This document shows positions 56,529 to 64,000 of a stretch of DNA of 64,000 nt, piece by piece (position 1 is the first letter of the stretch; the number at the start of each line of letters is the position of its first letter). A program made the translations under genes and the position numbers. Source of the DNA: Rhizobacter sp. Root1238 (lineage in GTDB: Bacteria > Pseudomonadota > Gammaproteobacteria > Burkholderiales > Burkholderiaceae_C); contig NZ_LMDM01000007.1 of assembly GCF_001425825.1 (NCBI RefSeq), positions 55,013 to 119,012 on the forward strand. Reading direction: 5' to 3'. The notes under the pieces are model-generated. The model saw nothing but the letters and a program-made list of their open reading frames with translations, had not been told where the DNA came from and did no database searches.

Positions 56529-59356
56529 CAGTGCGCCTGGTCCCAGTTCCGCCCGATCCCCACTTCCGCCACCAGCGGCACCTTCAGCTGCGCGACGCCG
56601 GCCATCAGTCTCGGTACCTCGGCCTTCACCCAGTCCAGCTCGGCTTCCGGCACCTCGAGCACCAGTTCGTCGTGCACCTGCATCACGAGCTTCGTCGCGC
56701 GCCGCTCGGTCAGCAGCGCGTTCTGCACCGCGACCATCGCGAGCTTGATCAGGTCGGCCGCCGTCCCCTGCATCGGCGCATTGATCGCCTGCCGCTCGGC
56801 ACCGGCGCGCCGCGGGCCGCTGCCGCCGTTGATCTCGGGCAGGTAGATGCGGCGGCCGAACAGCGTCTCGACGTAGCCCTTGTCCTTGGCCGACGCCCGC
56901 GTCTCGTCCATGTAGGCCTTCACGCTCGGGTAGCGCGCGAAGTAGCGCTCGATGTAGTTGGTCGCCGCGCTGCGCTCGATGCCCAGGCTCGACGCCAGCC
57001 CGAACGCGCCCATGCCGTAGATCAGCCCGAAGTTGATCGTCTTCGCATAGCGCCGCTGCTCGCTGGTGACCGCCGCCGGCTCGATGCCGAACACCTCGGC
57101 CGCCGTCGCGCGGTGCACGTCCATGCCTTCGGCGAAGGCCTTCAGCAGGCTCGCGTCGCCGCTGATGTCGGCCATGATGCGCAGCTCGATCTGCGAGTAG
57201 TCGGCACTCAGGATCACATGCCCCGGCGGCGCGATGAAGGCCTCGCGCACGCGCCGGCCCTCGGCCGTGCGGATCGGGATGTTCTGCAGGTTCGGGTCGG
57301 TGCTCGCGAGCCGCCCCGTCACCGCCACCGACTGCGCATAGTTGGTGTGCACGCGGTGCGTCTCGGGGTTCACCATCAGCGGCAGCTTGTCGGTGTAGGT
57401 ACCCTTCAGCTTCGCGAGGCTGCGGTGCTCCAGCAGCTTGGCCGGCAGCGGGTAATCTTCGGCCAGCTTGTCCAGCACTTCCTCATCGGTGCTCGGCGCG
57501 CCGCTCGCGGTCTTCTTGACCACCGGCAGCCCGAGCTTGGTGAACAGGATCTCGCCGATCTGCTTCGGCGACCCCATGTTGAACGGCTGGCCGGCGAGCT
57601 CGTGCGCCTCTTGTTCGAGCGCCAGCATGCGCTCGCCCAGCTGCTGGCTCTGCGCCGACAGCACCAGCGCATCGATCAGCACGCCGTTGCGCTCGATCTG
57701 CTGCAGCGCGATCGCGGTCGGCATCTCGATGTCCTGGTAGACGCGGCGCAGCCCTTCCTCGGCCTGGATCTGCGGCCACAGCGCCTGGTGCACCTGCAGC
57801 GTCATCTCGCTGTCTTCGCCGGAATAGCGCGCGGCACGCTCGATGTCGACCTGGCCGAACGGGATCTGGCTCGCACCCTTGCCGCACAGGTCTTCGTAGC
57901 TGAGCCCCTTTCGGCCCAGGTGGCGCTCGGCGAGGCTCTCCAGGCTGTGCGGCCGGTGCGCCTCCAGCACGTAGCTCTGCAGCAGCGTGTCGTGCACGAA
58001 GCCGCGCGCAGTGACACCGGCGTTCTGCAGCACGTGGATGTCGTACTTGATGTTCTGGCCGAGCTTCGGCGCCGCGGCATCCTCGAGCCACGGGCGCAGC
58101 CGCGCCAGCACCTCGTCGATCGGCAGTTGCTCGGGTGCGCCGGCGTAGTTGTGGCGCAGCGGCACATAGGCGGCCTCGCCCGGCTGCACCGCGAACGAGA
58201 TGCCGACCAGCTGCGCGCGCATCGGGTCGAGCGAATCGGTCTCGGTGTCGAGCGCCGCGAGCGGCGCGACCTTCAGCCGCGCAATCCACGCGTCGAGCGC
58301 CTCGAAGCTGGTGATGGTGTCGTAGCGGCCGTCGGCGGCCGGCTCGGTGGGTGTGTCGGCAGCGGGCTCGTCCGGAGCACCGTCGCCGAACATGTCGGCG
58401 GTCGCGCTGTCGGCTGGCGGCTTCGGTGGCTTGGCCGCCTTCACCGGCGCCGGCGGCGGCGCGGCGACCGCCGCTTCCAGCTCGCGCTTCCAGCTCTTGA
58501 AGCCGTAGCGGCCATAGAAGTCGAGCAGCCCGGCGTCGTCGGTCGGCTTCAGCGCCAGCCCGGCCAAGTCGGGCCAGCCCGCGAGGTGCTCGGCCAGCTC
58601 GCAGTCGTCGCGCACCGTCACCAGCTTGCGGCCGGTCGGCAGCCAGTCGAGCGCCTTGCGCAGGTTCTCGCCGGCCACGCCCTTGATGCTCGCGGCAGCG
58701 TCCATCACGCCCTGAAGCGAGCCATATTCGGCGATCCACTTGGCGGCGGTCTTCGGGCCGACCTTCTCGACGCCCGGCACGTTGTCGACGGCGTCGCCCA
58801 TCAGCGTCAGGTAGTCGACGATGCGGTCCGGCGGCACGCCGAACTTGACCATCACGCCGGGCACGTCGAGCTTCTCGCTGCTCATCGTGTTGATCAGCGA
58901 CACCCGCTCGTTGACGAGCTGGGCCAGGTCCTTGTCGCCGGTGGAGATCACGACGCGGTGGCCGCGCTCGGCCGCCACCCGCGCCAGCGTGCCGATCACG
59001 TCGTCGGCCTCGACGCCCGGCACCATCAGCACCGGCCAGCCGAGCAGCTTCACCACCTCGTGGATCGGCTCGATCTGCTGCACCAGTGGCTCGGGCATCG
59101 GCGCGCGCTGGGCCTTGTACTCGGGGTACCAGTCGTCGCGGAAGGTCTTGCCCTTCGCGTCGAACACGCAGGCCGCATGCCCGGCCTTCACGTCGATCAG
59201 CGCGCGCTTGAGCATGGCCACCATGCCATGCAGCGCGCCGGTCGGGAAGCCTTCGGCGCTGCGCAGGTCGGGCAGCGCGTGGTAGGCGCGGTAGAGGTAG
59301 CTGGAACCGTCGACCAGCAGCAGCGTGCCGGCATCGTTGGGAAGGGTGTCGTCCAT
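56528..59356 (-). CDS. polA: DNA polymerase I
   Basis: This 942-residue family A polymerase has an N-terminal 5'-3' exonuclease (LLLVDGSSYLYRAYHALPDL to about 290), an Ala/Pro linker, a 3'-5' exonuclease with its catalytic acids in ALDTETDSLDPM and YSGEDSEMTLQ, and the polymerase domain. Motif A is LSADYSQIELRIMADIS, motif B RRYAKTINFGLIYGMG and motif C MQVHDELVLEV. It fills gaps in repair and Okazaki fragments. All active-site residues are present. The linker (about 290-340) is longer and more acidic than usual. Confidence 0.97.
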   Translation of the reverse strand: MDDTLPNDAGTLLLVDGSSYLYRAYHALPDLRSAEGFPTGALHGMVAMLKRALIDVKAGHAACVFDAKGKTFRDDWYPEYKAQRAPMPEPLVQQIEPIHEVVKLLGWPVLMVPGVEADDVIGTLARVAAERGHRVVISTGDKDLAQLVNERVSLINTMSSEKLDVPGVMVKFGVPPDRIVDYLTLMGDAVDNVPGVEKVGPKTAAKWIAEYGSLQGVMDAAASIKGVAGENLRKALDWLPTGRKLVTVRDDCELAEHLAGWPDLAGLALKPTDDAGLLDFYGRYGFKSWKRELEAAVAAPPPAPVKAAKPPKPPADSATADMFGDGAPDEPAADTPTEPAADGRYDTITSFEALDAWIARLKVAPLAALDTETDSLDPMRAQLVGISFAVQPGEAAYVPLRHNYAGAPEQLPIDEVLARLRPWLEDAAAPKLGQNIKYDIHVLQNAGVTARGFVHDTLLQSYVLEAHRPHSLESLAERHLGRKGLSYEDLCGKGASQIPFGQVDIERAARYSGEDSEMTLQVHQALWPQIQAEEGLRRVYQDIEMPTAIALQQIERNGVLIDALVLSAQSQQLGERMLALEQEAHELAGQPFNMGSPKQIGEILFTKLGLPVVKKTASGAPSTDEEVLDKLAEDYPLPAKLLEHRSLAKLKGTYTDKLPLMVNPETHRVHTNYAQSVAVTGRLASTDPNLQNIPIRTAEGRRVREAFIAPPGHVILSADYSQIELRIMADISGDASLLKAFAEGMDVHRATAAEVFGIEPAAVTSEQRRYAKTINFGLIYGMGAFGLASSLGIERSAATNYIERYFARYPSVKAYMDETRASAKDKGYVETLFGRRIYLPEINGGSGPRRAGAERQAINAPMQGTAADLIKLAMVAVQNALLTERRATKLVMQVHDELVLEVPEAELDWVKAEVPRLMAGVAQLKVPLVAEVGIGRNWDQAH

Positions 59357-59854
59357 CGGGTGATTGTGGCGGATGGTGCGGGCGATGGAACCCGGGAGGG
59401 GTGGCGGTTACTCATGCGGGTGTCCTGTGGCCACGACGGCGGCGGGACGGAACGCAGGCAACCCTTTTGATGGAAGACCGCTCGCATGACACCGCCCCAA
59501 TCCCCGTCCGGATCCAGCTCCGCTGTTCGCACGACACCGTCGAACTCGACGCCGCCATCGCCCCGGAACCCTCCTCCCATCGTGCATGACATGAGCCGTG
59601 CCAGGGTGGGAGCAACCGGAACCGTCCCGACATTCGGGCAGGACCGCTGCACGCCTTATGCGATGTCCATGGCCGCTCAAGACAGGGAAGCGCGCCTGAC
59701 TCAGGCCCTGCTTTCAGGGTACGACGAACACACCGCAAGAAGGATGGCCACCTTCCCTGGGTCCGAGCCGTCGGCTGACGGGTCGGTTCGCGAGACGACG
59801 AGCGACGAAAAGCTGTAGGCAGCTGAACGAATTCATCCACCGCGAAGGCTCCTC
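59357..59854. other. 498-base region without a confident gene
   Basis: Between polA and ligE the third-position GC bias is lost in all frames, unlike everywhere else in the window. One short plus-strand frame at 59663-59818 is listed separately. No hairpin of terminator strength, tRNA or repeat is seen. It may be a decayed gene or recent insertion. Confidence 0.4.
59663..59818 (+). CDS. possible 51-residue hypothetical protein
   Basis: This short frame starts MSMAAQDREARLTQALLSG and ends TTSDEKL. It is charged and probably helical in its first half. It uses codons such as AGG, AGA, CTT, TCA and GCA that neighbours avoid, and has no clear ribosome site. It may be a remnant of a foreign gene or spurious. 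Confidence 0.2.
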   Translation: MSMAAQDREARLTQALLSGYDEHTARRMATFPGSEPSADGSVRETTSDEKL

Positions 59855-60712
59855 ATGTCGCCCCCTGTCGCGCTGTCCCTCCTGGTCGTGGCTCTGCAAG
59901 TCGGTGTGCTGCAGGTGGGCGTCGCGCAAGCCGTGGCAGCGGCGCCCGCGGTGATGCTGGCCCAGCCGTACCGCGCGGGCGCCTTCCAGCCTGGCCTGCA
60001 CTGGGTCAGCGAGAAATACGACGGCGTGCGCGGCTACTGGGACGGCCAGCGCCTGCTGACGCGCCACGGCCACCCGATCCGGGTGCCGGCCTGGTTCACC
60101 TCCGGCTGGCCGCAGCGCGCGATGGACGGCGAGCTGTGGGCCGGCCGAGGCCGCTTCACCGCGGCGGCGTCGGCGGTGGCCGCCGAGGTGCCCGACGACG
60201 CCGCGTGGCGCGAGATGCGCTTCATGGTGTTCGACCTGCCCGACGAGCCGGCCGATTTCGACCACCGGCGGGAAGCGATCCTGCCGCTGGTCCGCACCGT
60301 CGGCACGCCGTGGATCGAGGCGGTGGTGCACGGCCGCGTGGCCGACGAGGCCGAGCTGCACAGGCTGATGCGCCGCGTGGTCGCCGTCAATGGCGAAGGC
60401 CTGGTGCTGCACCGCGGCGACGCGCTCTACCAGCGCAACCGCAGCGACGCCTTGCTGAAGCTGAAGCCGCAGGACGATGCCGAAGCCCGCGTCGTCGGCC
60501 ACCTGCCTGGCGAGGGCAAGTACGCCGGGCAGGTCGGCGCGCTGCTGGTCGAGCTGCCCGACGGCCGGCGCCTGCGCCTCGGCAGCGGGCTGAAGGATGC
60601 CGACCGCCGCCGGCCGCCGCCGATCGGCGCGACCGTGACCTACCGTTACCGCGGGTTTCATGAAAGCGGCCTGCCGCGTTTCGCCAGCTTCCTGCGGGTG
60701 AGGCCGGACTGA
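59855..60712 (+). CDS. ligE: ATP-dependent DNA ligase with signal peptide (LigE type)
   Basis: This 285-residue minimal ligase consists of a hydrophobic N-terminal leader (about residues 1-31), a nucleotidyltransferase domain with adenylation Lys54 in SEKYDGVRGYWDG, FMVFDLP (motif III), EGLVLHRG (motif IV) and LLKLKP (motif V), and an OB-fold with RLGSGL. LigE ligases are exported to the periplasm of many proteobacteria and may act on DNA taken up from outside. GAAGG precedes the start. Confidence 0.87.
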   Translation: MSPPVALSLLVVALQVGVLQVGVAQAVAAAPAVMLAQPYRAGAFQPGLHWVSEKYDGVRGYWDGQRLLTRHGHPIRVPAWFTSGWPQRAMDGELWAGRGRFTAAASAVAAEVPDDAAWREMRFMVFDLPDEPADFDHRREAILPLVRTVGTPWIEAVVHGRVADEAELHRLMRRVVAVNGEGLVLHRGDALYQRNRSDALLKLKPQDDAEARVVGHLPGEGKYAGQVGALLVELPDGRRLRLGSGLKDADRRRPPPIGATVTYRYRGFHESGLPRFASFLRVRPD

Positions 60713-60768
60713 GCGGGCCTTGACCCTGGGGGGCGCCGCGGGCGGCAGCGCTGCCTACAATGCGCCCC

Positions 60769-61107
60769 ATGAAGCTGCTGCCCGCGCTGGCCTGCCTGGC
60801 CCTGACGTCCGCCTCCCTGGCGCTCCATGCCGAGCCCGTGCCGGCCCCGAAGCCGATCCCGGCCCCGGTCGAGAACTTCGACACCGGCGAGCCGCAGGTC
60901 GACCGCCTGGTCCAGGAAGACGAAGGCTCGCGCATCGAAGAGCTGCGGGTGCGCGGTGAAACCCGCCGCATCGTCGTCAAGACCAAGGCGCCGCTGAAGG
61001 GCGAGTACGAGATCCTGCCGGACAACGCCGCGAAGGGCGTGCCGCAGGCGCCCAACGGCTCGCGCGGTGTCGCCGGCCAGCGGGTCTGGCAAGTGCTGGC
61101 CTTCTGA
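60769..61107 (+). CDS. DUF2782 small exported protein
   Basis: This 112-residue protein has a signal peptide (LPALACLALTSASLALHAEP) and a short Pro-rich stretch. The DUF2782 body carries EGSRIEELRVRGETRRIVVK and RGVAGQRVWQVLAF at the C-terminus. It is a betaproteobacterial family that regularly lies between polA and thrB. Function unknown. It is followed by thrB after eight bases. Confidence 0.85.
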   Translation: MKLLPALACLALTSASLALHAEPVPAPKPIPAPVENFDTGEPQVDRLVQEDEGSRIEELRVRGETRRIVVKTKAPLKGEYEILPDNAAKGVPQAPNGSRGVAGQRVWQVLAF

Positions 61108-61115
61108 GCGGGACG

Positions 61116-62075
61116 ATGGCTGTCTTCACCGAGGTTTCGTTCGACACCGCCGCCGCGCTGGTGGCCCGCCTGCAGATCGGCGAGCTGAGCACGCTGAAGG
61201 GCATCGCGGCCGGCATCGAGAACACCAACTACTTTGCCGACACCACGCAGGGCCGCTACGTGCTGACGGTGTTCGAGCGCCTGAGCTTCGAGCAGCTGCC
61301 GTTCTACCTGCACCTGATGAAGCACCTGGCGCGCCACGGCATCGCGGTGCCCGAACCGCAGGCCGATGCCGCCGGCGAGATCCTGCACCAGCTCGACGGC
61401 AAGCCGGCCGCGGTGGTCGACCGCCTGCGCGGCAGCCACCAGCTCGCGCCCGACGAGCTGCACTGCCGCAGCGTCGGCGCCGCGCTCGCGCAGATGCACC
61501 TGGCCGGCGCCGATTTCGCGATGCAGCAGCCCAACCTGCGCGGCCTCGCGTGGTGGACCGAGACGGTGCCGGTGGTGTTGCCCTTCCTGAGCGACGCGCA
61601 GCGCGAGCTGATCGAGACCGAGCTCGCGTTCCAGCAGCAGGTGGCGGCGTCGCCGGCCTATGCGGCGCTGCCGCGCGGGCCGATCCATGCCGATCTGTTC
61701 CGCGACAACGTGATGTTCGAAGGCCATGCGCTGACCGGCTTCTTCGACTTCTACTTCGCCGGTGTCGACGCGCTGCTGTTCGACATCGCGGTGTGCCTGA
61801 ACGACTGGTGCATCGACCTCGACACCGGGCGCCTGGCCGAAGACCGCGCGCTCGCCTTCGTCGAGGCCTACGACGCGGTGCGGCCGCTCGGCTCCGGCGA
61901 GCGGCGGCTGATGCCGGCGCTGCTGCGCGCCGCGGCGCTGCGCTTCTGGATCTCCCGCCTGTGGGACCTGCACCTGCCGCGCGATGCGTCGGTGCTGAAA
62001 GCCCATGACCCCAGCCACTTCGAGCGCGTGCTGCGCCAGCGCGTCGAGAACGCCTGGCACCCGGCGATGGCCTAG
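61116..62075 (+). CDS. thrB: homoserine kinase, aminoglycoside-phosphotransferase type
   Basis: This 319-residue kinase phosphorylates homoserine for threonine synthesis. It belongs to the APH-like ThrB family of Burkholderiales and Pseudomonas, not the GHMP family. Seen are [14 protein letters not shown] near the N-terminus, the catalytic loop [14 protein letters not shown] and the metal Asp in [19 protein letters not shown]. The position after DUF2782 and before the BPSS1780-type gene is the family-typical order. Confidence 0.93.
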   Translation: MAVFTEVSFDTAAALVARLQIGELSTLKGIAAGIENTNYFADTTQGRYVLTVFERLSFEQLPFYLHLMKHLARHGIAVPEPQADAAGEILHQLDGKPAAVVDRLRGSHQLAPDELHCRSVGAALAQMHLAGADFAMQQPNLRGLAWWTETVPVVLPFLSDAQRELIETELAFQQQVAASPAYAALPRGPIHADLFRDNVMFEGHALTGFFDFYFAGVDALLFDIAVCLNDWCIDLDTGRLAEDRALAFVEAYDAVRPLGSGERRLMPALLRAAALRFWISRLWDLHLPRDASVLKAHDPSHFERVLRQRVENAWHPAMA

Positions 62076-62101
62076 GGCCCGCTCACGACCTCCCTGCACC
62101 G

Positions 62102-62911
62102 ATGAAATTCCAGCATGTTCCCGCGAGCCGCGGCGCCCTGTGGGTGCGCCAGGGCCTGGCCGCCTTCGCGACACGGCCGCTGGCCTTCTCGGGCCTGCTC
62201 GGCCTGTCGCTGTTCGCGAGCTTCGCGATCGCCTTCGTGCCGGTGCTCGGGCCCTTCCTGCTGCTCGGGATGTTCCCGCTGCTGTCGCTCGGCTTCATGA
62301 TCGCGACGCGCATGACGCTGGCCGGCCAGGTGCCGCTGCCCACCGTCTTCATCGCGCCGCTGCGGGTCGACCGCGCGCGCCGGCGCGCGCAGCTGTGGCT
62401 CTATGCCGGCTACGCGCTGGCGGCCTTCCTGATCTGGCTGCTGACCTACACCATCGCCGGCTCGCGCATCCTCGAGCTGCAGCAGCTGCTTTACAGCACG
62501 AACACCACGCCCGAGATGATCGACGCCCGGCTGTCCGACGGCAGCCTGCAGCTCGGCATGCTGGTGCTGTTCGTGCTGAGTTCGGTGCTCAGCGTGGTCT
62601 GGTGGCATGCGCCGGGGCTGGTGCACTGGGGCGGCATGAGCGCGTCGAAATCGCTGTTCTTCAGCCTGGTGGCCTGCTGGCGCAACCGCGGCGCGTTCGT
62701 CATCTACCTGCTCGTGTGGTTCGGCGTGGTGCTGGCGGCCGTCATCCTGGTGAGCCTCGTGTCGTCGCTGCTCGGCCAGGTCGAGGTGGGCAAGGTGCTG
62801 ATGCTGCCGCTGTGGCTGATGGTCATGAGCGCCTTTTACGCATCGCTGTTCTTCACTTTCGCCGACAGCTTCGAGCTGCCGTCGGCGGACACCGGGAGTC
62901 CTTCGCCATGA
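62102..62911 (+). CDS. BPSS1780-type multi-pass membrane protein
   Basis: This 269-residue inner-membrane protein has six predicted helices. The N-terminus [24 protein letters not shown] is the hallmark of the betaproteobacterial BPSS1780 family, followed by [16 protein letters not shown]. The family is of unknown function and sits behind thrB in many genomes. The next gene starts within its stop (ATGA). Confidence 0.85.
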   Translation: MKFQHVPASRGALWVRQGLAAFATRPLAFSGLLGLSLFASFAIAFVPVLGPFLLLGMFPLLSLGFMIATRMTLAGQVPLPTVFIAPLRVDRARRRAQLWLYAGYALAAFLIWLLTYTIAGSRILELQQLLYSTNTTPEMIDARLSDGSLQLGMLVLFVLSSVLSVVWWHAPGLVHWGGMSASKSLFFSLVACWRNRGAFVIYLLVWFGVVLAAVILVSLVSSLLGQVEVGKVLMLPLWLMVMSAFYASLFFTFADSFELPSADTGSPSP

Positions 62912-63684
62912 ACGCCTTCACCGCCGCCACTGCCTCCTTGAAGATTGCCCTCGTCACCGGGGCCGGCACCGGCATCGGCCGCGCCTGTGCGCTGGCGCTG
63001 CTGCGCGAAGGCTGGGGCGTCGTGCTGGCCGGCCGGCGTGCCGAGCCGCTGCAGGAGACGCTGGCGCAGGCCGGCGAGCGGGCCGCGAACGCGCTGGCGG
63101 TGCCCACCGACGTCGGCGACCCGGTGTCGGTGGCTGCCTTGTTCGCGGCGACCCGCGAGCGCTTCGGCCGGCTCGACCTGCTGTTCAACAACGCCGGTGC
63201 CGGCACGCCGGCCGTGCCGCTCGAAGACCTGACCTACGAGCAGTGGAAGGCGGTGGTCGACGTGAACCTGACCGGCGCTTTCCTGTGCACGCAGCAGGCC
63301 TTCCGGATGATGAAGGCGCAGACGCCGCAGGGCGGGCGCATCGTCAACAACGGCTCGATCTCGGCCCACGCGCCGCGGCCGTTCTCGGCGCCCTACACGG
63401 CCACCAAGCATGCGATCAGCGGGCTGACCAAGGCCAGCTCGCTGGACGGGCGGCCGTTCAACATCGCGGTTGGCCAGATCGACATCGGCAATGCGGCCAC
63501 CGACATGACCGAGCGGATGACGCGGGGTGTGCCGCAGGCCAATGGCAGCACGATGGTCGAGGCGCGGATGGATGTGCAGCATGTCGCGAATGCGTTGCTG
63601 CACATGGCGAGTCTGCCGCTCGAAGCGAATGTGCTGACCATGACGGTCATGGCGACGCAGATGCCCTTCGTCGGCAGGGGCTGA
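62908..63684 (+). CDS. short-chain dehydrogenase/reductase
   Basis: This 258-residue classical SDR has the NADP-binding loop [23 protein letters not shown] at about residue 95, Ser in NNGSISA and the catalytic pair YTATK near residue 158. The Arg at the beta2 end (AGRRAEPL) favours NADP. The substrate is unknown. Overlap with the membrane protein gene suggests co-translation. The downstream 316 bases contain no further gene. Confidence 0.9.
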   Translation: MNAFTAATASLKIALVTGAGTGIGRACALALLREGWGVVLAGRRAEPLQETLAQAGERAANALAVPTDVGDPVSVAALFAATRERFGRLDLLFNNAGAGTPAVPLEDLTYEQWKAVVDVNLTGAFLCTQQAFRMMKAQTPQGGRIVNNGSISAHAPRPFSAPYTATKHAISGLTKASSLDGRPFNIAVGQIDIGNAATDMTERMTRGVPQANGSTMVEARMDVQHVANALLHMASLPLEANVLTMTVMATQMPFVGRG

Positions 63685-64000
63685 ACGGGGGCCCTCATCC
63701 CGGTGGGGGACTCGCTGCGCGCGAGGGCGTTGGTTCTTCTCACTGCGTGAGGCCGCGCCGGGTCTCGCCCCGGCAGGCGAGTCACTTTCATTTGAGCCCA
63801 AATGAAAGTAACCAAAGCAAAGGCTTGAACCCGAACACCATACGGTTCGTTCAGTCTCGCTGCGGACAACACGGCCACGCCGCTGGTGATCCGCCTTGAC
63901 TGGGATTGTTGGCCGTTCTTCTCCACCCGGCTCGCTGCGCTTCGCCTCATGACCTGATGGTCGCGGGGGCGAGACGAAGCGACGAGCGCGAGTCGAGTGG
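63685..64000. other. intergenic region with a stem-loop repeat
   Basis: No gene is supported after the SDR. A perfect 10-bp hairpin lies at 63784-63809. The last 60 bases, rich in CTCGCTGCG and GAGACGAAG elements, look like non-coding intergenic repeat sequence continuing beyond the window. Confidence 0.5.
63784..63809. repeat. stem-loop ACTTTCATTT / AAATGAAAGT, likely dispersed repeat
   Basis: A 10-bp perfect inverted repeat with loop GAGCCC is followed by AACCAAAGCAAAGG. This pattern recalls intergenic stem-loop repeats scattered in Burkholderiales and Xanthomonadales genomes (CTTTC...GAAAGTAACCAAAG type), recognised from general knowledge. There is no T run to make it a standard terminator. 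Confidence 0.55.

Noticed and set aside
56531..59470. 979-codon open frame antisense to polA
   Set aside because: The minus strand encodes a full polymerase with all motifs; the plus-strand product is compositionally skewed and has no domain.

Overview
The window is 64 kb of very GC-rich chromosome with strong G/C third-position bias. Gene content and local order point to a betaproteobacterium of the order Burkholderiales, probably near Rubrivivax, Leptothrix or Piscinibacter. Signs are the order polA, DUF2782, thrB, BPSS1780-type membrane protein, the caa3-type oxidases, PhoX, and many small lipoproteins. This placement is inferred from gene content, not computed. I see no tRNA, rRNA, CRISPR array, prophage or insertion sequence. 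About 57 protein genes are supported, tightly packed and often overlapping by 1 to 20 bases.

Region 1 (1-20 kb) looks like an accessory respiration and stress block. It holds a DUF1264 (oil-body-associated-like) protein cut by the window edge, a DUF378 protein, a secreted Gly/Ser/Asn-rich protein, a lone canonical cytochrome oxidase subunit I and an MBL-fold hydrolase. Convergent to these is a complete minus-strand operon running PQQ alcohol dehydrogenase, cytochrome c, caa3 oxidase subunit II (with cytochrome c domain), I and III, a small membrane protein and CtaG. It could take electrons from a periplasmic alcohol to oxygen on its own. Its subunit I lacks the usual D- and K-channel residues, and its dehydrogenase has a one-base frameshift inside the signal peptide. 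Next come a ZIP metal transporter with manganese catalase, a Gln/Asn-rich disordered protein, an S9 peptidase and several small membrane proteins (DUF2231, DUF2269, an SDR-DoxX fusion).

Region 2 (20-33 kb) is mixed metabolism and regulation: glutathione S-transferase, cysteine dioxygenase-like protein, a lactonase-type beta-propeller, a secreted pectate lyase, a membrane diguanylate cyclase, two LysR regulators each facing a divergent target across an inverted repeat, an MFS exporter, an MBL hydrolase with a GlcG/HbpS-like partner, cysM, a NUDIX hydrolase, a TusA-like protein and galU.

Region 3 (33-47 kb) is mostly housekeeping: a degenerate 2-hydroxyacid dehydrogenase, valS, an S41 lipoprotein peptidase, an OmpR/EnvZ-type two-component pair with three 10-bp-spaced repeats upstream, a DUF4397 lipoprotein, guaC, an acyltransferase and a UvrD-family helicase.

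Region 4 (47-64 kb) carries a large secreted rhamnosidase-like lipoprotein, a phosphate-scavenging set (alkaline phosphatase operon and PhoX, each behind a good PHO box), a ParA-like ATPase, polA translationally coupled to an unusual zinc-ribbon glycosyltransferase-like gene, a secreted LigE-type ATP-dependent DNA ligase, thrB and an SDR. The rhamnosidase and the pectate lyase 25 kb away share a small four-cysteine module, suggesting a common pectin-degrading system.
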